From: Phycicoccus sp. Soil802
Lineage (GTDB): Bacteria > Actinomycetota > Actinomycetes > Actinomycetales > Dermatophilaceae
NCBI RefSeq assembly: GCF_001429605.1
Contig: NZ_LMSS01000006.1
Location: 331,256 to 395,255, forward strand
Reading direction: 5' to 3'
Length of the DNA stretch: 64,000 bases
The notes beneath the pieces were generated by a model. It was not told where the DNA came from. It searched no databases and was given only the letters and a program-made list of their open reading frames with translations. Position numbers and translations under genes: made by a program. Below are positions 38,319 to 44,983 of this stretch, one piece after another (the stretch's first letter is position 1; each line of letters starts with the position of its first letter).

Positions 38319-39137
38319 TCACCCCGTCGCCGTGCTGGGGGTGCGTGGCGTGGTGCGCGGGCCGGCGAGCAGGACACCGACGACGTCGAGGGTGGTCAGG
38401 TCGACGGCGGGCCGCACCGACGCGGTCGGCGTGAGGTCACCGGGCGCCTCGTCGACGTGCTGCACCGAACCGACCCGTAGACCTGCCGGGAAGGGCGAGC
38501 CACCGACGCTGCCCAGGGTGGTCACCGCGTCGCCGGTCCGGACCGTGCCGCGCTCGACGACGGTGAGGTTGAGCTGCCCGGCCGGGCGGTGCTGGGGACC
38601 GCGAGCGCCGCTGCCCACCGAGCCGAGCGTGCCCGCTGCGCCGACGCGGACGCCGACGACCAGGTCGGCACTGCCGACGAGCAGCACGTCGCAGGTCCAC
38701 GGCGACACCGCCACGACGCGGCCGACCAGCCCCTCGGCGGCGACCACCGACAGGTCGGTCCGCACCCCGTCGCGGGCCCCGAGGTCGAGGGTGACGCGCT
38801 CGGGCCCGGCAGCCCCCTGGCGCCCGACGCCGACCACGCGAGCCGGCAGGAAGGTGCTCCCCGCGAGGTCGGGCGCCCCGGAGAGGGCGGCCAGCTCACG
38901 GGCCTCACGGGACTGCGCGACGAGCTGGTCGCGCAGCACCCCGGCGCGGGCCTCGGACGCGCCGGCACCGGCGGCGTCGGCCCCCGGCGACAGGAACCGC
39001 TCGACCGGTCCGAACGCCGCACCCCCGGCGGCCCGCAGCTGCCCCGCTCCCGGGCCTCCTGCGACGTCGACCCCGAGCAGGACCACGGTCAGGGCCAGCA
39101 GCACCACGAGGAGCCGGCGGCGAGAGGTGTCACGCAT
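38319..39137 (-). CDS. mreC: Rod shape-determining protein MreC
   Basis: 272-aa bitopic protein: one N-terminal helix (about 7-27), then a helical segment and two beta-barrel domains (PARVVGVGRQGAAGPERVTLDLGARDG, GLVGRVVAVSPWTCDVLLV). A Pro/Thr-rich tail closes it. ATG start 16 bp after mreB. Organises PBP2 at the periplasmic face. Confidence 0.9.
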   Translation of the reverse strand: MRDTSRRRLLVVLLALTVVLLGVDVAGGPGAGQLRAAGGAAFGPVERFLSPGADAAGAGASEARAGVLRDQLVAQSREARELAALSGAPDLAGSTFLPARVVGVGRQGAAGPERVTLDLGARDGVRTDLSVVAAEGLVGRVVAVSPWTCDVLLVGSADLVVGVRVGAAGTLGSVGSGARGPQHRPAGQLNLTVVERGTVRTGDAVTTLGSVGGSPFPAGLRVGSVQHVDEAPGDLTPTASVRPAVDLTTLDVVGVLLAGPRTTPRTPSTATG

Positions 39138-39153
39138 CGGTCACCTGCGCCGG

Positions 39154-40191
39154 TCAGAAACGGCGGGTGTCGATGAGGACCCGCTCCAGTGTCGAGAACT
39201 CCTCCACGCACCGGCCGGAGCCGCGCACGACGGCCCGCAACGGGTCGTCGGCGACCCGCACCGGCACGCCGAGCTCGTGGCGGAGCCGCTCGTCCAGCCC
39301 ACGCAGGAGCGCTCCTCCGCCGGTGAGCGTGACGCCGTTGTCGAGGATGTCGCCGGCCAGCTCGGGCGGGCACACGTCGAGGGTGGCCCGCACCACGTCG
39401 ACGATCTGCAGGACCGGGGCCTCGATCGCGCGGCGCACCTCCTGGCTGGTGATCGTCACGGTCTTCGGGAGCCCGCTCACCAGGTCGCGACCCCGCACCC
39501 GGGCGCTGGTCTCCTCGCTGAGCGGGAACGCGGAGCCGGCCGCCACCTTGATGTCCTCGGCGCTGCGCTCCCCCAGCAACAGGGAGTACTCGCTCTTGAC
39601 GTGCGCGATCACCGCCTCGTCGATCTCGTCGCCGGCGACGCGCACCGACCTGGCGGTCACGATCCCGCCCAGGCTGATCACGGCGACATCCGTCGTGCCG
39701 CCCCCGATGTCGACGACCATCGAGGCCGACGTCTCGTTGACCGGGAGGCCGGCCCCGATCGCGGCGGCCATCGGCTCCTCGATCACGTAGACCCGGCGAG
39801 CGCCCGAGCGCACCGCGGCGTCCTCGAGGGCCCGGCGCTCGACCCCGGTGACCTCGCTCGGGACGCACACCACCATCCGCGGGCGGACCAGCCGCGACGG
39901 GCGGACCTGGTCGACGAAGTAGCGCAGCATCTGCTCGGTGACATCGGCGTCCGAGATGACGCCGTCGGCCAGCGGGCGCACGGCCCGGACGTGCCCGGGC
40001 GTGCGCCCGAGCATCTCCTTGGCCCGGGTGCCGGCGGCGATCAGCCGGCCGGTGCCCGCCTCGACCGCCACGACCGAGGGCTCGTCGAGGACGACGCCCC
40101 GACCGCGCTCGTAGACGAGGGTGTTGGCGGTGCCGAGGTCGATGGCCAGGTCCCTGCCCATCGTCATCCAGCCGCGCGCACCGCTCCTCAC
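39154..40191 (-). CDS. mreB: Rod shape-determining protein MreB
   Basis: 345-aa bacterial actin. Phosphate-1 AIDLGTANTLVY, the connect region, phosphate-2 VVDIGGGTTDVAVIS and adenosine TLTGGGALLRGLDERL are all present. The GTG at 40191 is favoured because TAGCAT sits 6 nt upstream (leaderless mRNA); starting at the ATG at 40167 would give the usual family N-terminus, so the first eight residues are uncertain. First gene of the mreBCD-pbp2 operon; an MFS gene rather than ndk is immediately upstream. Confidence 0.95.
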   Translation of the reverse strand: MRSGARGWMTMGRDLAIDLGTANTLVYERGRGVVLDEPSVVAVEAGTGRLIAAGTRAKEMLGRTPGHVRAVRPLADGVISDADVTEQMLRYFVDQVRPSRLVRPRMVVCVPSEVTGVERRALEDAAVRSGARRVYVIEEPMAAAIGAGLPVNETSASMVVDIGGGTTDVAVISLGGIVTARSVRVAGDEIDEAVIAHVKSEYSLLLGERSAEDIKVAAGSAFPLSEETSARVRGRDLVSGLPKTVTITSQEVRRAIEAPVLQIVDVVRATLDVCPPELAGDILDNGVTLTGGGALLRGLDERLRHELGVPVRVADDPLRAVVRGSGRCVEEFSTLERVLIDTRRF

Positions 40192-40197
40192 GCCGCG

Positions 40198-40203
40198 ATG
40201 CTA
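40198..40203 (-). promoter_or_regulatory. -10 box of the mreB operon, leaderless promoter
   Basis: TAGCAT on the minus strand, 6 nt from the GTG. A perfect 10-bp hairpin (40209-40218 with 40225-40234) occupies the expected -35 region. Confidence 0.55.
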
Positions 40204-40208
40204 GGTCG

Positions 40209-40234
40209 GCGGCTCCCCGCGATCGGGGAGCCGC
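40209..40234. other. Hairpin/inverted repeat in the mreB promoter
   Basis: GCGGCTCCCC and GGGGAGCCGC are exact inverted repeats around GCGATC, placed directly upstream of the mreB -10 box. Either a regulator site or a terminator for the upstream exporter. Confidence 0.5.
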
Positions 40235-40294
40235 GCCCGAGCCACCCCGAGGATGGTGCGGGTGTGACTGGTGTGACCAAGACTCGCCTCGGTC

Positions 40295-40332
40295 GAGGTG
40301 AACACGCCGGTGCTCACCGGCGGGTTCACCTC
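40295..40332 (-). terminator. Terminator hairpin of the MFS exporter gene
   Basis: Nine bp GAGGTGAAC/GTTCACCTC enclose an 8-bp CGCCGGTG/CACCGGCG stem with one mismatch and a 2-nt loop, about 28 nt past the exporter stop. Confidence 0.65.
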
Positions 40333-40359
40333 GAATCGGCGGGTGTGCCGCGGGGATCC

Positions 40360-41622
40360 TCAGGCGGCCAACGCCGCCGCCTCCCGGACCGGCTGGGCCA
40401 CCTCGCGAGGCTGGCGCATCGCGGCCCGCAGGCGCCAGGCGGCGAACACGGCCACCAGGCTGATGGCCACGTGCAGGCCGATGAACAGGCTGCCCAGCCC
40501 GGCGCCGAGGACCACCCCGGCGACCAGCGGACCCACGGCCGAGAACCCGGTCTGCAACGCCGTGAACATGCCGAGGGTGGTGCCCACCAGCCCGGACGGG
40601 GCCAGGCTCGCGGTCAGCGGGTTGAGCACCGGCGCGTACATCGTCTCGCCGACGGCGAAGATGCCGAAGGTCGTCACGAACAGCGCTGCCGAGAGCTCGG
40701 GGCTGAGCGACGCGGCAGCCAGCACCAGCCAGGACACGGTCCAGATCGCGCCCACGCCCATCAGCAGGGTGGCGCCACTGCGCTTCGCCGTCAGCCGGAC
40801 CACGAGCATCTGGAGGGCGATGATGACGACGCAGTTGACCGCCGCGGCCAGGCCGATGGTGGTCTCCTGGACGTGCAGGACGGTGAGGGCGTAGGCCGGG
40901 AGGCCCGACTCGAACTGGGCGTAGAAGCCCAGCGCCAGGGTCACCGTGATGAGGGCGGTCCACCGCAGCGCCGGGATCGCCCAGATGGCCCGCAGCGCCT
41001 CGCGGGGGCTGGTCGACCCGACGCCCTGGGAGGTGAGGCCGGGCTCGTCGACCGAGCCGACCGGCATACCCCAGCGGCGGGCACCGGCCGCGACGAGCAG
41101 GACACCCGAGACGAGGAAGCCGACGGCGGCGGCGGCGAACGCCGGCCACATGCCGGTGGCGCGGTCGAGGTCGACGACGTAGCCGGCCGCGAACGCGCCG
41201 ACCGCCATGCCGAGGGCCTGCCCGGTGAACTGCCACGCGAAGACCTTGCGGCGGTCCGCCCCGCCCACCCAGCGCAGCACGAGGACGGACTGGGCCGGAC
41301 CCGCGGCGGTGATGCCGAGGCCGAAGACGAACATGCCGACGAGGAAGGAGACGGGACCGTTCGCCCAGATCAGCGACGCGGCTCCCGCTGCGGCCACGAC
41401 CTTGGCGGCCACGGCGACGGTCACCGGTGAGATGCGGTCGGCCAGCCGCCCACCGACGGGCGCGGCGAGCAGCGCGCCCACCGAGAACAGGCTCGACGCG
41501 GCGGCCGCGACGAGCGCGCCCCAGCCACGCGTGGTGGCGGCGTAGGCGTACTGGTAGGGCAGCACGGTGCCCCAGCCGAGCATGGCTACGGCTGAGGCGA
41601 TGATCAGGAGGCGGGCGCGCAT
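40360..41622 (-). CDS. MFS exporter, probable MarR-regulated
   Basis: 420-aa major facilitator with about 12 helices and the loop motif APVGGRLADRISPV after TM2. The ATG at 41622 (MRARLLIIAS) is chosen at the start of TM1; the longer frame runs through an AT-rich operator. It is divergent from a marR gene and separated by palindromic TCGAAA sites, a classical efflux arrangement. The substrate is unknown. The pair lies between ndk and mreB, which are closer together in related genomes. Confidence 0.83.
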   Translation of the reverse strand: MRARLLIIASAVAMLGWGTVLPYQYAYAATTRGWGALVAAAASSLFSVGALLAAPVGGRLADRISPVTVAVAAKVVAAAGAASLIWANGPVSFLVGMFVFGLGITAAGPAQSVLVLRWVGGADRRKVFAWQFTGQALGMAVGAFAAGYVVDLDRATGMWPAFAAAAVGFLVSGVLLVAAGARRWGMPVGSVDEPGLTSQGVGSTSPREALRAIWAIPALRWTALITVTLALGFYAQFESGLPAYALTVLHVQETTIGLAAAVNCVVIIALQMLVVRLTAKRSGATLLMGVGAIWTVSWLVLAAASLSPELSAALFVTTFGIFAVGETMYAPVLNPLTASLAPSGLVGTTLGMFTALQTGFSAVGPLVAGVVLGAGLGSLFIGLHVAISLVAVFAAWRLRAAMRQPREVAQPVREAAALAA

Positions 41623-41639
41623 GGGAGGGTCAACAGTTC

Positions 41640-41690
41640 TTCGAGTCCGAATATTTCGATATCGAAATCTTAGCAGTCGAAAACTTAGCA
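41640..41690. promoter_or_regulatory. Probable MarR operator region
   Basis: ATTTCGAT/ATCGAAAT (41653-41668) is a perfect 16-bp palindrome. TTCG-N4-CGAA lies at 41640-41651, and TCGAAATCTTAGCA (41662-41675) is repeated as TCGAAAACTTAGCA (41677-41690), 15 bp apart. The AT-rich patch lies between divergent exporter and marR genes. Confidence 0.6.
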
Positions 41691-41705
41691 TGTGAAGATG
41701 GAGCC

Positions 41706-42227
41706 ATGCCTCCCCGCGGAAAGCGCGCCCCGAGCGCCCAGGAGCAATACCAGGAAGCCGTCGCGACCTACGTGGCGGCCGGCGGTGACGAGTCGGTGCA
41801 GCGGGTCATCACGGCGGTGAACTCGATGAGCCGCAAGCTCGAGCAGTGGTACACCCGCCAGCTGGTCGACCTCGACCTGTCGCACGGCGAGTGGTCGGTC
41901 GTGGCGCAGCTGGCCACCGCCGATGGCGCCCCCATGACACCGAGCCGCCTCGCCGACGCCAGCAACGTGGCGGCGTCCTCGATGACCCACCGGCTCGACA
42001 AGATGACCGAACGCGGCCTGGTGCGCCGCTCCCCCGACCCCGACAACCGCACCCGCGTGCGCGTCGAGCTCACCGACCAGGGCTGGGAGCTGTTCGGTGC
42101 CGCCGTGCGCGAGGCGAACGTCGTCGAGTCCGACGTCCTCGCGGGCCTGACCCGCAAGGAGCGCAGCCAGCTGGCCGCGCTCCTCGAAGTGGTGATCAGC
42201 AGGCTCGACGACCTCGAGACGCCGTAG
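41706..42227 (+). CDS. MarR-family transcriptional regulator
   Basis: 173-aa wHTH repressor. The DNA-binding part is seen as MTPSRLADASNVAASSMTHRL (about 76-96) followed by the wing DPDNRTRVRVELTDQG (about 109-124). A dimerisation helix ends it. Likely represses its own gene and the divergent MFS exporter through the palindromes between them. GAAGAT six nt upstream of the ATG may be a leaderless -10. Its stop is 3 bp from the convergent ndk. Confidence 0.9.
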   Translation: MPPRGKRAPSAQEQYQEAVATYVAAGGDESVQRVITAVNSMSRKLEQWYTRQLVDLDLSHGEWSVVAQLATADGAPMTPSRLADASNVAASSMTHRLDKMTERGLVRRSPDPDNRTRVRVELTDQGWELFGAAVREANVVESDVLAGLTRKERSQLAALLEVVISRLDDLETP

Positions 42228-42230
42228 GAC

Positions 42231-42659
42231 CTAGAGGTTCGGGAACCAGATCGCGATCTCGCGGGCGGCCGACTCCGGGGAGTCGGAGCCGTGGACGATG
42301 TTCTCCTGCACCTTCTTGCCCCAGTCGCGGCCGAGGTCGCCGCGGATCGTGCCGGGCAGCGCCGCGGTCGGGTCGGTGGCACCGGCCAGGGCCCGGAAGC
42401 CCTCGATGCAGCGGTTGCCCTCGATGACGATCGCGGTGACCTGGCCGCTGGACATGAACTCGACGAGCGGCTCGTAGAACGGCTTGCCCTCGTGCTCGGC
42501 GTAGTGCTTGGCGAGCTGCTCCCGGGTCGGCGTGGTGATCGCGAGCGCGGCCAGCGTGTAGCCCTTCGCCTCGATGCGGCGCAGGACCTCGCCGGAGAGG
42601 CCGCGGGCGAACCCGTCGGGCTTGACCAGGACAAGGGAACGTTCGGTCTGAGTCGTCAC
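42231..42659 (-). CDS. ndk: Nucleoside-diphosphate kinase
   Basis: 142-aa housekeeping kinase. KPDGFARGL, RNCI-like (GNRCIEGFRALAG) and the phospho-His motif NIVHGSDSPESAA (His about 118) are present. GTG start with TAGGCT 6 nt upstream (leaderless). It follows DUF4233 and folC in the conserved folC-DUF4233-ndk order of actinobacteria. Confidence 0.97.
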   Translation of the reverse strand: MTTQTERSLVLVKPDGFARGLSGEVLRRIEAKGYTLAALAITTPTREQLAKHYAEHEGKPFYEPLVEFMSSGQVTAIVIEGNRCIEGFRALAGATDPTAALPGTIRGDLGRDWGKKVQENIVHGSDSPESAAREIAIWFPNL

Positions 42660-42665
42660 GGCGCC

Positions 42666-42671
42666 AGCCTA
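42666..42671 (-). promoter_or_regulatory. -10 box of ndk, leaderless promoter
   Basis: TAGGCT on the minus strand, 6 nt from the GTG start. Confidence 0.6.
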
Positions 42672-43061
42672 CCGAGCCGCAGAGGCCCGGTCCCGCTCGG
42701 CCACCTGGTCCTCGACCCGCCGGCACAACACCAGCGAGCCCACCCACAGCACCAGGAAGATGACCCCGACGCCGATCATCGCCGGCACCACCACGGCGCT
42801 CGCGAAGGTGAGCACCTGGATCAGCCAGCCCAGCGTGACGCCCCACGGGCGCCGCATCAGCCCGGCGGCGAGGAAGCACAGCAGCGCCAGCCCGACCCCG
42901 GTCCACAGCCACGCGTGGCTGCGGCTGTCACCCTCGGCGCTGGCGAGCCCGCGCGCGACCAGGGCCCCCAGGAACACGACGACTCCCTGGCTGCCCAGCA
43001 CGGTGGCGAGCATCCGCCAGGTGAACGTGCCGAGGGACCCGTAGAAGACGATCCCCTTCAT
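42669..43061 (-). CDS. DUF4233 membrane protein
   Basis: 130-aa protein with four hydrophobic helices of the DUF4233 type, a membrane protein found between folC and ndk in actinobacteria (Rv2446c in M. tuberculosis). I start it at the ATG at 43061 because a tiny upstream gene ends there as ATGA; an internal ATG at 43013 would begin exactly at the first helix and is a possible alternative. Function unknown. Confidence 0.75.
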   Translation of the reverse strand: MKGIVFYGSLGTFTWRMLATVLGSQGVVVFLGALVARGLASAEGDSRSHAWLWTGVGLALLCFLAAGLMRRPWGVTLGWLIQVLTFASAVVVPAMIGVGVIFLVLWVGSLVLCRRVEDQVAERDRASAAR

Positions 43062-43147
43062 CGACCACCCCGGCCGTTGTCACGGAACCTCGTGACGAGC
43101 CAGAACACGACCGCCACCACGAGGACGAGCACCACGAGCTTTCCCAT
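43058..43147 (-). CDS. 29-aa single-helix membrane peptide
   Basis: A short frame encodes MGKLVVLVLVVAVVFWLVTR and ends RFRDNGRGGR: one hydrophobic helix followed by a basic tail. Its TGA overlaps the DUF4233 ATG, and TACGCT lies exactly 6 nt before its ATG, the same leaderless promoter spacing as neighbouring real genes. It is therefore likely the first gene of a small-peptide-DUF4233-ndk operon. Short membrane peptides of this kind often sit next to a membrane partner; that role is inferred. Confidence 0.6.
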   Translation of the reverse strand: MGKLVVLVLVVAVVFWLVTRFRDNGRGGR

Positions 43148-43153
43148 GCCTCG

Positions 43154-43159
43154 AGCGTA
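43154..43159 (-). promoter_or_regulatory. -10 box of the 29-aa membrane peptide gene
   Basis: TACGCT on the minus strand, 6 nt from the ATG; it overlaps a CGGCATAC octamer. Confidence 0.5.
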
Positions 43160-43250
43160 TGCCGTGCGGTCACGGCCGCGTGCAGGCACCGGAACGGCGT
43201 ACTGTCAGAGCACGGAGTCATTCAGGCTTCCTAGCGCTGGGAGCACAGCC

Positions 43251-43382
43251 ATGGCCGACAAGTCACCTCGACAACACCTGGCCAAGAAGGCGGGCAAGTC
43301 CATCAAGGAGAAGCGCGCCGAGAAGCACGCGAAGGCCGACGCGAAGACCCACCTCGACGTGGGCCAGATCGGCAAGAAGTAG
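43251..43382 (+). CDS. Small basic Lys/Ala-rich protein
   Basis: 43 aa, about a quarter lysine: MADKSPRQHLAKKAGKSIKE followed by KRAEKHAKADAKTH and ending VGQIGKK. The ATG is preceded by GGGAG 8 nt upstream. Proteins of this type are found near ndk/folC in actinobacteria, but none has a known function; nucleic-acid binding is plausible from charge alone. Convergent with folC, with palindromic element B between them. Confidence 0.65.
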   Translation: MADKSPRQHLAKKAGKSIKEKRAEKHAKADAKTHLDVGQIGKK

Positions 43383-43406
43383 CGCACCGGATCGGCACGT
43401 CGCCTC

Positions 43407-43478
43407 ACCCGGCAAAGGTCGGCTCCACCCCGGAACCGTTTCGGGGTGGAGCCGACCTTTATCGGGTCACCCGATAAA
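43407..43478. repeat. Palindromic TTTATCGGGT element, copy B
   Basis: A 19-bp perfect stem (43414-43432 with 43442-43460, 9-nt loop) is extended across a 2-nt mismatch by ACCCG/CGGGT. The right side reads TTTATCGGGT-c-ACCCGATAAA (43458-43478), the same unit as copy A but on the other side of the stem. It lies between convergent small-protein and folC genes and should act as a terminator in both directions. Confidence 0.75.
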
Positions 43479-43502
43479 GGGGGGACGCGTGGGGTCTCCC
43501 GG

Positions 43503-44888
43503 TCAGACCTCGGTGGCGCCGAGGAGCATGCGCACCTCGGCCGCGGTCGTCACCGAACCGGTGGCCAGCACTCCCCCGCCGACGCCGCCCTCGTCGGCCA
43601 GGCCCGCTGCGGTGTCGAGGGCGTCGGGCAGGTCCTGCACGACCGTGACGCGGTCCTCGCCGAAGATGTCGACCGCCAGCTCGCCGAGCTCGTCGGGGCG
43701 CATCGCCCGCGGTGAGGTGGTCCGGGAGACGACGACGTGGTCGAGCACCGGCTCGAGGATCTCGAGAATCTCGGTGGCGTCCTTGTCCTTGAGGATCGCC
43801 ACCACCCCGATGATCCTGGCGAAGTTGAAGGAGTCCTCGAGGGCGGCCCGCAGCGCCAGGGCGCCGGCGGGGTTGTGCGCCGCGTCGACCAGCACGGTGG
43901 GCGACCTCCGCACGATCTCGAGGCGCCCCGGTGAGGCGACGGCCGCGATCCCCGCCCGCACGATGTCGGGCTCGAGGCGCTGTTCGCCGCCGCCGAGGAA
44001 CGCCTCCACGGCCACGATGGCGAGCACGGTGTTGTGGGCCTGGTGGGCACCGTGCAGGGGCAGCAGGAGGTCCTCGTAGTCGCCGCCGAGGCCGCGCACC
44101 GAGATCTGCTGCCCACCGACGGCGACTTCTCTCGTCAACAGACCGAAGTCGTTGCCCTCCAAGGCGATTCGTGCACCCACCGCTTCCGCCCGTGCCGCCA
44201 TGATCTCGGTGACCTCGGGCTCCTGGACGCCGATGACGGCCACGGCGCCGGCCTTGATGATGCCGGACTTCTCGTCGGCGATGGCCTCGACGGTGTCGCC
44301 GAGCATGCGGGTGTGGTCGAGGCTCACCGGGGTGACCACGGCGACCTGGCCGTCGGCGACGTTGGTCGCGTCCCACGCCCCGCCCAACCCGACCTCCACG
44401 ATGGCGACGTCGACCGGCGCATCGGCGAACGCGGCATACGCGATGGCCACCAGCATCTGGAAGTAGTTCATCCGCGGACGCCCGGCCTCCGCGGACTGGG
44501 CGTCGACGAGCTCGACGAACGGCAGCACCTCGTCGTAGGCGGCGATGAACCGCTCCGGGCTGATCGGCACCCCGGACAGGGCGATCCGCTCGCGCATCGA
44601 GTGCAGGTGCGGCGAGGTGAACCGCCCCGTCTTCAGCCCCATCTCGCGCAGCAGCGAGTCGATGATCCGGGTCGTCGACGTCTTGCCGTTGGTGCCGGTC
44701 AGGTGGATCACCGGGTAGCTGCGCTGGGGGTCGCCGAGGAGGTCCATGACCGCACGGATCTGGTCGAGGGACGGCTCGATGTCGGACTCCGGCGCGCGGG
44801 CGTCGATGGCCTGCTCGACCTCACGGAGCCGTTTCATGACCTCGAGGTTGTGCGCGGCCTCGCGCTGGGCGGCATCAGGGGCGGGCAT
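43503..44888 (-). CDS. folC: Folylpolyglutamate synthase / dihydrofolate synthase
   Basis: 461-aa Mur-ligase-like enzyme that adds glutamate to folates. P-loop HLTGTNGKTSTTRIID (about 62-77), SPHLHSMRERI, EVGLGGAWDATNV and the C-terminal VLVDAAHNPAGALAL are present. The ATG at 44888 starts MPAPDAAQ; a longer frame lacks homology. Downstream of ileS with 95 bp between them, and upstream of the DUF4233-ndk group. Confidence 0.95.
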   Translation of the reverse strand: MPAPDAAQREAAHNLEVMKRLREVEQAIDARAPESDIEPSLDQIRAVMDLLGDPQRSYPVIHLTGTNGKTSTTRIIDSLLREMGLKTGRFTSPHLHSMRERIALSGVPISPERFIAAYDEVLPFVELVDAQSAEAGRPRMNYFQMLVAIAYAAFADAPVDVAIVEVGLGGAWDATNVADGQVAVVTPVSLDHTRMLGDTVEAIADEKSGIIKAGAVAVIGVQEPEVTEIMAARAEAVGARIALEGNDFGLLTREVAVGGQQISVRGLGGDYEDLLLPLHGAHQAHNTVLAIVAVEAFLGGGEQRLEPDIVRAGIAAVASPGRLEIVRRSPTVLVDAAHNPAGALALRAALEDSFNFARIIGVVAILKDKDATEILEILEPVLDHVVVSRTTSPRAMRPDELGELAVDIFGEDRVTVVQDLPDALDTAAGLADEGGVGGGVLATGSVTTAAEVRMLLGATEV

Positions 44889-44926
44889 GCCACCCATCCT
44901 CCCGCAGTGACCACCCTCGACGCGAA

Positions 44927-44958
44927 ACGGGCAGCGGTCCCGGAGGACCACCGCCCGT
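44927..44958 (-). terminator. ileS terminator hairpin
   Basis: ACGGGC/GCCCGT and GGTCC/GGACC form a two-part stem with a CGGA loop about 26 nt past the ileS stop. Confidence 0.55.
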
Positions 44959-44983
44959 CTCGTCCAGCCGGGTCAGGGCCGGG

